DNA of 64,000 nucleotides from Phymatolithon calcareum. Its lineage: Eukaryota; Rhodophyta; Florideophyceae; Hapalidiales. This document shows positions 52,338 through 62,839 of the stretch, piece by piece. The DNA lies in assembly GCA_977006965.1 (NCBI GenBank), contig OZ345352.1:3968001-4032000 (forward strand), given 5' to 3'. Below the pieces are notes generated by a model, which was given only the letters and a program-made list of their open reading frames with translations, did no database searches and was not told the origin of the DNA. Position 1 is the stretch's first letter, and each line of letters opens with the position of its first letter. A program made the translations under genes and the position numbers.

Positions 52338-53665
52338 ATGGGTGCTATTCATCATCGTCTAGGTCGTAGAAGAACACTAGCGAAGAACATTACTTCAAGG
52401 CGGGCACTCCAGAGGCCAAAACATGCCCAGGATTGGATTATGGAAGAGCGAATGATGAACAGGAAATGGCCCTCTTTCACATTTCCCCTTGACCGACTAG
52501 AGTATTGCTATAACATTCGACCGGAAGTGTTCGTTTAAATTAAGGAAACTTACCTATCTGGGGGAACGCAACTCGAAGATTTTCACGTTACTGTGAATTC
52601 AGAGGAAACTCTATCCCAGAGCTCCGTTTGCGTTCCCAGAAACAAAATCAAAATGCGCCAGGACATTTTCGCTTTAATTAAATCAGTTAAGTATGGCCTA
52701 ACTAAGGAAAAGGCGAATGCAGAATATGAAGCGAGGAAATGGCTAGCACGGTCAGTCGTGTTCAAATACTGTCAACATCCGCACGAAGTTGGCGTTTCTG
52801 ATGACGACTTTTTGGAGTATTTGATGCTATCCCAAGACTCTGACACTGAGAAGGATAATTCGCTGGTGGGGAGGGAAGAAAATCAGAAATCAGATGTTAT
52901 TGACCTAACTGGCCTGAACGAGACACAAAATATTGACGCTGACGCCTCTACCCTACCGAAATACGCTGGGCAGCCCCGAGTTACTCCAGTTACCCATGTT
53001 GAGAGCTGTACGGTGTCCATTTTGAAAGACCTCTTCTGCACATATGGACGATGAGGGTCAATTGATGACACCGAATACAGGTATTCAATATCGCGGATCA
53101 AGGCAGCACAAGTTCGTTCAGCCATCCGGAAAGTATTCCATGGGGAAATTCGAGATGTGACGCTAAGCGACTTTTCAAGAAACATTCGACTGCGACGATC
53201 TGATGTCTATGCCGCTGTAACACCTGGTCAAGTGGTTAAACTGATCCGGGGGATGCACATCTAATGTGATCAAGAGAAGAATCCGGGTTCGAATCCCGGG
53301 GGTGCCTGGTTATCGCGAAGAGTCCGACGCAGTTTTCTCCTACGGGTTTTTCCGTCGTCGATACGGAGGGATTACAGTGCATCATACGTGTAAAGAAGAT
53401 AAGGGAGCGGTAAAGAAAAAGAGTCCAATCAATCTGGCCGTCCAAGTGGACTCGCGGAACGTGGAACCACCACGCTTGCTCCGGGTGGAATCGAATCGTC
53501 GAGCGGTAGGCAGTGAAGAAGGAGTGCTCTCCTAATTACCTTGCAGAAATAACGATCTGCCGTAATCTAAGTAGAAGATAATTCGGAACAATAAAGCACT
53601 GCCTTGCTAAGCCCCACTTGTGAGCGAAGGCAACTTACATTACTTACATGCCGCTGTAATCTGAT
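52338..53665 (+). pseudogene. Unrecognised gene with two in-frame stops and a SINE near its end
   Basis: One reading frame runs from 52338 to 53220, broken only by TAA at 52536-52538 and TGA at 53052-53054. It contains K-M-R-Q-D-I-F-A-L-I-K-S-V-K-Y-G-L, an acidic middle (V-S-D-D-D-F-L-E-Y-L-M-L-S-Q-D-S-D) and, after the TGA, R-S-A-I-R-K-V-F-H-G-E-I ... L-R-R-S-D-V-Y-A-A-V. A SINE with a 12-bp target duplication interrupts it; beyond the SINE the same codons resume and end A-A-V-I-stop at 53659-53665. I do not recognise the family. The preserved phase over some 290 codons shows it was protein-coding. Confidence 0.5.
53221..53647 (+). mobile_element. tRNA-derived SINE, 427 bp, 12-bp target duplication
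   Basis: Direct repeats ATGCCGCTGTAA lie at 53209-53220 and 53648-53659. The head, CACCTGGTCAAGTGGTTAAA, contains TGGTCAAGTGG (pol III A box) and, 60 bp on, GGTTCGAATCC (exact B box). GGTGCCT after the B-box arm would pair with a tRNA acceptor AGGCACC whose first bases are missing here. The body has no reading frame and the 3' end is a short TTACATTACTTAC-type repeat. This is the structure of a tRNA-derived SINE rather than a tRNA gene. Confidence 0.88.
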
Positions 53666-54599
53666 AAGATGGCAACGAATGAGCACGTAGTATTTCTGTA
53701 GAAAGACTTCCCGTAGCAGACATAGTACTTAGGTGCTGATAATTTTAAACCAATACCTTGGGAATCAATCTACAGCACTGACGGATTAATCCTCTTGTCG
53801 CACTAACTTGTCTTCAGAAAAACAAATGGTGAAGTGAAAGAAAATGAGAGGCACTAGTGGAAAACTGCATGACATCGGAAGCTAATTACAAGGAGCTTGG
53901 AGAAAATTCATGTTGGGATCGAACTTGATGAGAACCTGTTGCGTCCATGAAGGATCCTCGAGCATGGCTGTTATACTTAGGTTGGGTGCTTAAGGAAAGT
54001 ATTGCAGGGCCAGATTTACTGAAGATGCCCTTGACTAAGGACCACAATGACGAAGCGAAAATTAAGCTTAGCACCCACAGATATGGAGCACATGAGGCTG
54101 TGTTTTACTTCATAGAAAGGAAAGAGTCACTGGAAACGCAATTAACACAAGAAAATTTGAGTGCGGCGGTTCAGGTGACCAGAGCAGGTTATGCTTCGCA
54201 AGTTGCTCAAGCTCTACGAATCAAAGCCGGTTGATTCCAGAATTAAATCCTATTCTTTTTCTCGTATTATTTTCTCTATTTGTTTCTTGCACATATTGGT
54301 CTCGAACAACCCTAAGACCTTCGGGCTACGACACAAATATTTCAAAGCTGCTCAAAGATGCAAAGAGTGCAACTTTTGGAGAGCTTTAATATCCATACCA
54401 CTATGTAGTCTACTGTACTGCCATAATCTACTTCAACCTCAGCCCATTCCAGGGATGTCCCTAGTGGGCAATTCATTTTGGTGCTCGCAGTGATCGGTCA
54501 CCTTCTTAGCTTCTCTTTTCCGGTCTTCTTAAGCATTGCGTCTTTCTTGCAGGTCAGAATCTATATCCTGCCGTATATTTCTTCACAGCTCAGTGTTTC
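53666..54599. other. Intergenic, no gene recognised
   Basis: A 95-residue plus frame (53947-54234) has no recognisable domain. Otherwise only short frames. Confidence 0.4.
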
Positions 54600-55260
54600 C
54601 TGTCTCCACCTCAAAGAGGTATTCAAACCATTTGAAAAGTCATACGTACGCAATTTCTGCCATTTTCGTGCTTTTCACCTCCCAGTTCTCGTTCGGCGCA
54701 GCACGTTTTCATCCCCGTAAGTAATGGCAAACGTAGTTGTGTTCAGTCCAGGAATCTTTTTCGCAAGGAACACAAATGGAATCGACGCCCCTTTTCGAAA
54801 AGCAGCAGGTTTCAACGCCGTAAAGCCCAGTGAGCACCTCTCTCGCCGCCTGATTCCCGCGCGTATTCCACTCCATCTCGAAGTGGTCCGCGTCGACTGG
54901 AAACATCGTAGCCTCCGTCTTCACTCCAACAATCTTCTTCGCGCGCTTCTCAATATGCTCCTTCACTAACATTCCCATACACAACGGAATTAGTGTCCCG
55001 ACAAGTCTCATCGACAACTTCGCACGTGCCGATTTCGGCAGCACGGTCTTCAGACTCGCGCCCGTGAAGCCTCTCCAAATTCTGACCACTTCAATTGTTG
55101 GCCGCAGCCATAGTCGTTCATAAAAAGAAAACCCTTTCTCACCGTATTCAGCTCTTGCACCAATTGTCTCCAACGCTTCAGGCAAATTCCATGCATACGT
55201 GCTCATTAATTGCCGATCTTCAGTCAAGTGCATGGAGCGGATTCTGCACAGCACCCCCAT
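54600..55260 (-). pseudogene. M20-family metallopeptidase pseudogene, C-terminal part
   Basis: Minus-strand frame 54709-55275 contains R-P-T-I-E-V-V-R-I-W-R-G-F-T-G, T-V-L-P-K-S-A-R-A-K-L-S-M-R-L-V and A-A-R-E-V-L-T-G-L-Y-G-V-E. These are the lid/dimerisation domain and C-terminal motifs of M20 dipeptidases. After a frameshift, A-A-P-N-E-N-W-E-V resembles the H-x-P-N-E motif near the end of the family. The N-terminal part of the same gene lies beyond the hAT transposon at 57638-58010. Confidence 0.78.
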
Positions 55261-57637
55261 CACGCTTGGTACCAATATTATTTTTATTATTTTTATTGCA
55301 ATTTATTGCAATATATTGCAATAAAGCCTTAATTGCCCTGAGAGGTGCTTATTGCAATAGTTATTGCAAAAAGTGATGGCATATGATCGAAAATCAAGGT
55401 ACACCCTTGCCCTCCTCGGCGCTGGCAAGATCGTCGTACAGCGCTGCGGTACAGGATCTGTAAGGGAAATTTACGGAAAAGGGTTACAGAAGCTCCCCAC
55501 ACAGTTTACGTATTGCCACCCGAATCTGCGGCATCCGATTACTGTCAGGAATTCTGCTCTCATAATTACAGACACGTCGACCGGCATTGACTCGGAAATT
55601 GCTCTTGTATGCTGTCTTGCTCACGCGATCTCTTGGATTTCACACTCCTGCTAATTGCTCTTCCGAAACACTACGTCCAGAATGTCAAGCAACGGACGCA
55701 AACCAGGCCGAAAAGAAGTTGTTGAGGTGCTAACGCAGAAGCTACGTGAAGAAGAACGCGATGTGCAGTCTCGTAGAACTGGAATAACACGCTATAAAGT
55801 GCCTTTTAACATCCTTCTCTGCCCGAAAGGTGCTGACTGCCGAGATAATGGTGAAATCGCTTTTGAAAAAGGAAGGGGGTATACTAACCCATACAGCCAC
55901 CTGAAGAGTTGCACCTTTTCAGGTCTACAGAGATGCGCTGGCCAGTCTACGCCGCTGCCAAGCAAGCTCGTTTATCGCCACTCATTCACCAATGACATTT
56001 CTCACAACTGACAAGGAGAAGGCCATGTACGGGTACATTAGACTTGTGGTCTACATGTCATTGCCGGTTTCACATGTTCAAAGCGAGGAATATCGCAAGT
56101 TTTCGTGCTTCCGTGAGAAGTTCTCAACTCGGATATTCAAAGAGACACTATTCAAGCTCGTTGAGCTCGTCGAACTGCGAATCAGAGACGATATTGCTGG
56201 TACCAAAGGAGCCATTATGCACGATGGCTGGACCGCCAATGGGACACATTACTTGGGTGTATACGGCTTTTTCATGAGACGTGTGAAGATTCTGGAAAGA
56301 GGCACCGCGCGCGAGAATGAAGAGCTCGCTATTGTGCTTCTGTCTGTGAGTCCTATTGCGAACGTAGAAGATGATGATGTTCAAAGAGGCATGTCGCATC
56401 TTGAAACCACTACATTCAACGCACACGCTCACGAGCGTCAACTAGAAGACGTGTTCGACTTCTTCGGGGTCAACGTGCATACGTGGGCAGTTTGTCAGGT
56501 TGCCGACAACTGCAATGTCAACAAGTCAATCGCCAGGCTTATGGAAATCGCTCATGTGAGCTGTGCTAGTCATAAGCTCAACCTAGAGGTGAACAAGATG
56601 GTTGTCAGTGATGATAGACTCCAAGCAGCGATAGACTCAGTGCATGCAACGATGAAGGACTACAAAAAACTGAAGAACCGAGCAATATTACGCAACCTTA
56701 CTGAATTGGCTCCAGTTATGCATAATGAGACGCGTTGGTCCGGAAAGTATCATATGCTGAAGCGATTCAACCGCATACGCGAGCAGTTAATCGACGGGGC
56801 AAAGGCGGAAGGAGCAACGATAACTATGGACGAGAGCGAGCAGTTCCGCAACAGATCTATGCTGTACGCAAGTCAGTTTAAGCAAATCAACCAGGTAACT
56901 CTGGAACTACAGAAGCGCGGTGCTTCGTTGTCGGACTGTCGCTTAGCTCTTGATGAGTTAATTTCAGCAGTGGAGCAGTGCAAGGACCATTATACCGATG
57001 TCAGCTTGGAAAACACTACATTGCATGACGTGCATCAATTGTGTGTGACCCAGCATTCGAGTCGGGAGTTGTTAAGATACAGCGGGGTGAGTCCGATACT
57101 CTGACAAATGAAGAGAAGGATGCATGCAAGAAGCTCAAACTGGAACACGATGACGGTATAACAAGCTCCATCGGCGGATCGGCTGGAGGCCAGCTGTCGA
57201 TGGCGGAAGGAATTGCCGTAAAAAAGCGCAAGCGTGCCGAAGTCCATCAGACTTATATAAATTGCGACTTTATTCTTGGATCAACTGCCGAGGTGGAGAG
57301 GCTTTGGTCGGTGGCCAAGAATGTTTTGACAGACAATCGCAAGAGGATTACATCGTTATTACTAGAAGCCCTGCTGTTTCTTAAAGAGAACAAAGGTTAC
57401 TGGGACAAGCAGTCGGTCTCCGTGGCGATGAACACTGCCCGGAGCGCAAGAGTGATCCAACGCGTGTGTGAAGACATGGCGCAGGAGGACTTGAATTAGA
57501 TTCCGTTATTGCAATTGATATTGGAAGAATGGTCAGATATTGCAATTGCTATTGCCTTCAACCTTGCATTATTGGTATTGCAATTGCTATTGCATCATGT
57601 GCCCGAATAAATAACAATAATATTGGTACTATCCCTG
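55261..57637 (+). mobile_element. hAT DNA transposon, 2,377 bp, 8-bp target duplication
   Basis: Target duplications ACCCCCAT lie at 55253-55260 and 57638-57645. The ends are imperfect inverted repeats: CACGCTTGGTACCAATATT on the left against CAGGGATAGTACCAATATT on the right (inverse), the right one with the CAGGG start typical of hAT. Both subterminal regions carry many ATTGCAAT-type motifs, as expected for transposase binding. The transposase is interrupted by frame changes. Confidence 0.93.
55655..57499 (+). pseudogene. hAT transposase, two frame changes
   Basis: Three frames in series: 55655-56011 (N-terminal region with a BED-like zinc-finger pattern, C ... C then Y-S-H-L-K-S-C), 55992-57104, and 57041-57499. 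The core has A-I-M-H-D-G-W-T (first catalytic Asp), V-A-D-N-C-N-V-N-K-S (second Asp), S-C-A-S-H-K-L-N-L, and T-R-W-S-G-K-Y-H-M-L. The C-terminal dimerisation block G-S-T-A-E-V-E-R-L-W-S-V-A-K carries the catalytic Glu. All catalytic residues appear present. The frame changes, near 55930-55980 and near 57030-57040, look like indels; introns are not obvious. Confidence 0.85.
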
Positions 57638-58010
57638 ACCCCCATACATACCAGAATGTGCGTCCTCGCGGGCCCCGAAAACGCCAACCTGGACCGCCAC
57701 TGATCCCCGCAATCCTAAACATATCCCTGGTTGCGTGCAATAAATTTTCCCCCGTCCGCGGAGTATGAAAAATCCGCTTCGAATAATTCGCTGTGTTCCT
57801 CCAAAATCGCAAGCATATACGTGGACCCTATTTCCTCTTCCCCTTCGAAGACACTTTTATCGCCACGCCCTTGCCCGGTGGCACGGTTGCCGAGTACGCT
57901 GCCATCGCAGCAGCTACGGCCAGGACACTGTCCTTGTCTGATGCACCACGGGCGTAAATGCGACCGTCATGTACCGTCGGTTTGAACAATTAGTGCACCA
58001 ACTCGAGCTG
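57638..58010 (-). pseudogene. M20-family metallopeptidase pseudogene, N-terminal part
   Basis: Minus-strand frames give T-V-H-D-G-R-I-Y-A-R-G-A-S-D-K-D (a metal-binding Asp), V-F-E-G-E-E-E-I-G-S (catalytic Glu and metal ligand) and S-A-D-G-G, then E-D-A-H-S-G-M-Y-G-G, where the hAT transposon is inserted. Joining the flanks across one copy of the target repeat continues as A-V-Q-N-P-L-H-A-L, the expected M20 sequence. M20 enzymes are two-zinc peptidases or deacetylases acting on dipeptides and related amides. At least two frameshifts plus the transposon inactivate it, and the first about 100 codons are missing at the junction near 58010. Confidence 0.8.
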
Positions 58011-58133
58011 TGCCTTATATGGCAGCATTAGTGCATTGCACTATCGCTGGTCATTTGTGCAGTCCACCCGTTAGTCCAACAGTCCATTTGCTTGTTAAAA
58101 CCGGTAAGGCGTAATTAAGATTTTGTCACGTTG

Positions 58134-60137
58134 TTAGCTCCTGCTGCTCTGCTTTTTCCAATTTGTGATTTCAAGTTGCGGCAGGCCTTTCTTGTCCACA
58201 GCCTGAAACATGGTTAGGAGCTCGTCGAGTGCTCGCTTAGTCCAGGCTCTGTCCTCTTTGGAGAGTCTGTCCTTTGCGAGGCCATTTATCACGTCTTCGA
58301 TGGCATCTTTCTCACATTGGCCGGTGAGTTCGACAAGGGTGGAGGTGCTCAATGGGGGGAACATTCCAAATGACCACTTGATGGCAAGTGTTCTATGTCT
58401 CCTTGAATTGAAGAGTAGGTGCGGGGCTAACGACACTTTTGGTCGTTTTTTCGACTTTTCCACATCCTCTGCGGCCTCCAGTATCTTTTTTCTTTGGTAT
58501 TTCTTGATTTTTGTCGTAGCCCTCGTTTCGTTTGCAGCTTCGCACAGGAAGCCATTCACTCTCGCGTGGAAAATATCCCTATCCGCTTCTAGACGTTCCT
58601 TGTTCGCGATCTCTATTGTTGGACCAGATATAAGCGCATCGCATGTACTTATCAATCTCTGCACAAAGCGTCTTGCAAGGACGTCTCTTCTTCCCTTGGG
58701 TTGGAGGATGCGACACATGGCTCTGAATCTGTCCAAGCTTCTTTTCCTGGTTTCCCACGGATTTGCCCGAAGAACATAGATGCAACCTTCCTGACTTCCG
58801 AGACCACCTTCGCAGTCCAAGGTGTGACGCGTAGAGCATATTCCCATCTTGACTGCACAAGAGATTTGTACAGCCTAATCGCCCTCGCGGGGTGGACACG
58901 ATTAGTAAGCACACACAGCCGTCGGAAATACCCAAGCACATTTTTGGATTTCTTGATCCTGTCTGTCAGTTTGGTGTCTGAAACTCCCTGTTCCGTTAGT
59001 GTTACCCCGAGGTATTTTACCTCCCGGAGAGTCTTTAGCCGCCGCCCTGCGAGCCGGAAGCTATGACCTGCCATGTCCTTGGTCCAAAGAATTACGCTTT
59101 TCACGGTGTTCCACACCATACCATTTCTCTGCGCCCACTCCGAGGCTATATCCAGGATACTTTGGAGGCCTTCCACTGATTTTGCGGACAATTTCAGGTC
59201 ATGTGAGAACATTTTGCAGGGCTCGTTTGTGAAATTCTTCGGAATGGAGTCTAGAGCAACGGCAAACGTGTCCATGAAGATATTGTACAGACACGGACTG
59301 AGAAGAAGAAGAAGAGGAAATTTTTATTATAGTGTTACCAATGCATCTACTGACGCTTGGGGCAATACACTAGGACTCAATCGAAACCCAAAAGCTCCAT
59401 TTCGCTAAAAGTGACATAGTCAGCAAAACTCCATACCTACCTCTGGTCTCACAGAAGAGATCTCGAGGGGGAAGGCACGGACTAAGAGGGAACCCCTGAG
59501 GAACGCCTCTGTCAATGGTGTACCACACGGAATCGTCGTCGTCTCTCGTCTGTATGAATGAGGGATCCAGAAATGGAATACCCGTTTCGGCGATCTGTGC
59601 TTCCAGCAGCTTCCTTATTCTCTCTGCAAGCTTATTCCTTGGTACAGAGTCGTAGGCAGCTTTAAGGCCTAAGACTGCCACACAGCTGCGGCCTGATTGT
59701 CGGAGGGCTTCAGCATGGAGAAGCGCCAACTCAGTGCCGTTTCGTTTCTGGAACCCAAGTTGTGAAATATTTAACTTATATTTCCTTCTGATCATCTTGT
59801 CTAAGGCCATTTCGATTATCTTCCTCATGTGGCTTAAAAGGGAGAATTGGGCGGCAGCTCGTCGGCATTGCTGTATCTCCATCCTTGTAGATAGGTACAA
59901 TTTCAACTGTTCTCCAAACCAAGGGTGTGGTTTGCAAGCGACCAATAGCTTCCCAAATCGCAAATAGTACTTTTGTGCTTAGTGCTGGGTCCAGTTCCAA
60001 CATTTCGGTTTGTACTTTGTCCAGTCCAGGGGCCTTACCGATTGTACTCTCCCTGATGGCCGCTTCTATTTCGCTTCGGAACGTCCAAGGTGGAGCAAAC
60101 GATTTAGTATCTCCGAGCCATCCTTCCTCAGAGGGAC
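58134..60137 (-). mobile_element. LINE L-D (RT and C-terminal region), 5' truncated, split by SINE-like element
   Basis: Minus strand. The RT starts near 60130 (E-S-T-I-G-K-A-P-G-L-D-K-V-Q-T-E-M-L) and continues V-A-V-L-G-L-K-A-A-Y-D-S-V-P-R and V-P-Q-G-F-P-L-S-P-C. There a SINE-like insertion interrupts it; on the far side it resumes L-Y-N-I-F-M-D-T-F. The catalytic F-A-D-D equivalent is degraded (K-M-F-S-H-D). The post-RT region (58134-59275) has Y-L-G-V-T-L-T-E-Q-G-V, R-A-M-C-R-I-L-Q-P and N-S-R-R-H-R-T-L-A-I-K-W, which align with L-B and L-C. Confidence 0.82.
59303..59475 (+). mobile_element. GAA-tailed SINE-like insertion in LINE L-D
   Basis: 173 bp flanked by CACGGACTGAG (59292-59302) and CACGGACTAAG (59476-59486), an 11-bp target duplication with one difference. 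It starts GAAGAAGAAGAGGAAATTTT and ends GATCTCGAGGGGGAAGG. Removing it restores the LINE RT motif P-L-S-P-C-L-Y-N-I-F-M-D across the junction. Confidence 0.88.
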
Positions 60138-60149
60138 ATAGAAGCGAGT

Positions 60150-60613
60150 AGAGGAGGCCCTTGCTTAAGTAGTGATTCCTGAAGAAATGTAGACTGCAGT
60201 GCTCCAAATGGGGACCCGCTTCTGGGGTGCAGATTGCGTTCTTTAATTCTCTGTTGCACACAAAAAAGGATTGTGCTGTTGCATTTCTACAGTCCACATG
60301 CAGAGTTAGACGGATAAAGCATTGATATGCAAAATTTGCTCCATGAAGCAGTGCCAATGATAACTGAGATCGAACTTGCGCCGCTCCAATTCTCTTCCGC
60401 AGAGCATTTGCTCACAGATTCACACTGCAAAACCTCTGCGACCCGTCCCAGGATAAGCAGCATCAAACTCAATTACGAGTTCCCGTTGAAGAAATTGAGC
60501 TGTCCATACGGGAAAGGAGCACTACTTCCAGTTGATGTTGACGGTAGCGCATGCGCTTTAATGAACATGTATCGATTCCTGGAGGTTGAATGTGACATGC
60601 AACACTCTGCGGC
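60150..60613 (+). pseudogene. Fold-back fragment: inverted Hint-gene flank plus Hint-gene middle
   Basis: 60150-60315 is the inverted 5'-flank repeat, joined at about 60316-60330 to the middle of a Hint gene in plus orientation (frame 60327-60617: A-V-P-M-I-T-E-I-E-L-A-P-L-Q-F-S-S to M-Q-H-S), about 95 codons. At 60613 the sequence turns round into a minus-strand Hint gene end. The same flank-to-gene junction occurs inverted at 62272, so it was copied with the fragment. Confidence 0.8.
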
Positions 60614-62272
60614 GTGATGGCTTCGTGTGCCGCAAATGGGTTCACTGCCGTGTTTAAGATGATACGAATACGGCTGATGCTCCCCTTCCGCTGCTCACGA
60701 GAATACTGCCCTTCTTTGTGTGCGGGTTGTACAGACCGCGCATGTGCTCGCGACGAATACTGTGAATTGATTCTAGAACAATTGTGCCATTCTTCGTCAC
60801 CCACACGACATCGCCTACTCGAAGCAGACCGACAGCACGATGACCATCAGGAACTTTTAGTAAATGCGTTCTCGAGGCGGAAACAGTCCCGGACAATGTG
60901 GTTATGGACAAAGCATTGGAAAAAATAATTGCTATTGTAATTATTTAAATTATTGTTCCAATAATTTATTCCTGAGTCTCGCATATTTATTGTATTTATT
61001 GAGATCGTCGTGGTTGCGACAATTATTGTATCGGACTCCTCATTTTTTCGATCCGGTTATTCTATCGCGACAGAAAGTAGCAAGAAGGATCTAATAATTC
61101 GGGGAATAACCAGTTATTTATACCTCACTGAACTTGAATACAATAATTTATTGCTTCTGCATTCAACAATAAATTATTTATTCTCGACACTTTTCGAGAA
61201 AAGAATAAAAATAAATAAATAATTCCAATGCTTTGGTTATGGACACCATTTCGGACACGATTGCGTCACTTGCGTGCGTGAAGAGAATGACAGGGCTGAA
61301 CACTTCCGGCGAAACTTCCACTTCGTCCCTTAGTTTGAGATCACGCATTTGCACCTTTCGAAAATTCCGCAGGGTCACCAATGCATGAGAGGGAAAGCAT
61401 GCCTTTTGGCGCTTCGTTGGCAGAGGGATGGTAACGGGAGCATCGAAAGACGCAGGTGCGGATGAGGGTTGTGGTGACTCTTCGAGCAGTTCTTCAGGTG
61501 ATGGTTCTGGGGTGGGGAGAAGGTCGAGGAATGCATTCCGAAACTTGGATGCGGTAGATTCAAATGAATCGTATATGCAGGACTTGGTATTTCGAGTTGC
61601 GCTCAAGAATAAAGTGCTCGAATTACGATCTTTCACCAAGTCATCCTTCGTGGCAAGTCCCCACTTTTTCAGCATCATGTATAGGAAGCACGGATGGGAA
61701 TCGTCCATCGATATGTCTGTGAATCCGTTGCAATAGAAGAACGAAGATGGTTTCTTTGCAACTATCATATCGATCGGATCAGCACTGGCAAAACTGAGAC
61801 AGGCGGACATGTTGAGACGTGCTACGAATAAGGACGACTTGAACCGCATTTCACGCAGACGGCGTTCAAATGCAGGGAATTGCGCCGCGAATCGTTGCAG
61901 GGCGGGATCCTTGTATGCATGAGATGGAGCGTTATCCACAAGGAAGTTCACAACTCGTTTGGCCAAAAGTCAAGAGGCGCGACCAATATCAGAGTGTTGC
62001 ATGTCAGACTCAGCCTCCAGGAATCGATACTTGTTCATTGAAGCGCACGCGGTGCCGTCGACATAAATTGGAAGTAGTGCTCCTTTGCCGTATGGACCGC
62101 GCACTTTCTTCAACGGGAACTCGCAATTGAGTTTGATGCTGCTTATTCTGGGACGGGTCGCAGACGTTTTGCAATGTAAATCGGTTAGAAAATGGTTGGC
62201 GGAAGAGAACTGGAGCGGCGCAAGTTCGATCTCAGTTATCATTGGCACTGCTTCACGGAGCAACTTTTGCAT
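60614..62272 (-). pseudogene. Hint-domain protein pseudogene, N-terminus missing
   Basis: From 62272 the minus strand reads M-Q-K-L-L-R-E-A-V-P-M-I-T-E (about residue 260 of the intact gene) to R-A-S, a TGA at 61970-61972 where the third intact copy has CGA, then L-L-A-K-R-V-V-N-F on to the Hint domain (K-A-C-F-P-S-H-A-L, L-K-L-R-D-E-V). A 325-bp MITE then interrupts it at 60910-61234, after which T-L-S-G-T-V-S-A-S-R-T-H-L-L and L-Y-N-P-H-T follow. Small indels near 60650 break the last part. It lacks the signal peptide and first 260 codons and cannot make the full protein. Confidence 0.88.
60910..61234. mobile_element. 325-bp MITE with 10-bp target duplication (MULE-like)
   Basis: Terminal inverted repeats AAAGCATTGGAA and TTCCAATGCTTT bound a very AT-rich, non-coding core. 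GGTTATGGAC is duplicated on both sides (60900-60909 and 61235-61244). TIRs with a 9-10 bp duplication suggest Mutator-like transposition, but no autonomous partner is in view. Removing it restores the Hint frame (V-S-I-T-T-L-S-G). Confidence 0.9.
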
Positions 62273-62274
62273 AT

Positions 62275-62450
62275 CAATGCTTTATCCGTCTAACTCTGCA
62301 TGTGGACTGAAGAAATGCAACAGCACAATCCTTTTTTGTGTGCAACAGAGAATTAAAGAACGCAATCTGCACACCAGAAGAGGGTTCCCGTTCGGAGCAC
62401 TGCAGTCTACATTTCTTCAGGAATCACAAATTAAGCAAAGGCCTCCTCTA
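62275..62450 (+). repeat. Hint-gene 5'-flank repeat, copy before gene 3
   Basis: GCTTTATCCGTCTAACTCTG to CCTCCTCTATTCGCTTCTAT matches 29720-29890. Homology with the left arm continues without a break into the promoter and the gene. Confidence 0.7.
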
Positions 62451-62720
62451 TTCGCTTCTATGTCCCTCTTTCGGAAACAAAGAGGTAACGGCGTGTTCCT
62501 TTCAAATTTTGTCAAATGATTCTGCGCGCCTCTCAATGTACGTTTCACGAGAAACTCGAAATCAAGGGCTCTCATCACACTTTCACCCACCCTGTCTCTC
62601 CGTGTTCGTCGCGCCAGGCAACTTGTGTACCACATTGGGAACACACCGCCGCACCAACGGATCCCGCCAACCCACCGTGTGGAATATTCTTTCTCCCCCT
62701 ATCCCGACTTTCTCCCTACC

Positions 62721-62729
62721 TTATATAGT
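62721..62729 (+). promoter_or_regulatory. TATA-like box of Hint gene 3
   Basis: TTATATAGT in the context CTACCTTATATAGTGGACAC, 111 bp before the ATG, as in copies 1 and 2. Confidence 0.5.
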
Positions 62730-62839
62730 GGACACGAAACTTCAGCCCGCTCTTCGTCAACAAGTCAACTCACGTCGACGTCACAACAAGTACGCCAGCA
62801 TATTACAACTCATTTCATGCAACAGTCAAAGCGAGCAGT

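Noticed and set aside
53221-53305. A tRNA gene, suggested by the perfect T-arm and A/B boxes
   Set aside because: The acceptor 5' strand is incomplete, the anticodon arm does not fold cleanly, and direct repeats flank a 427-bp unit with a simple tail. It is a SINE head.
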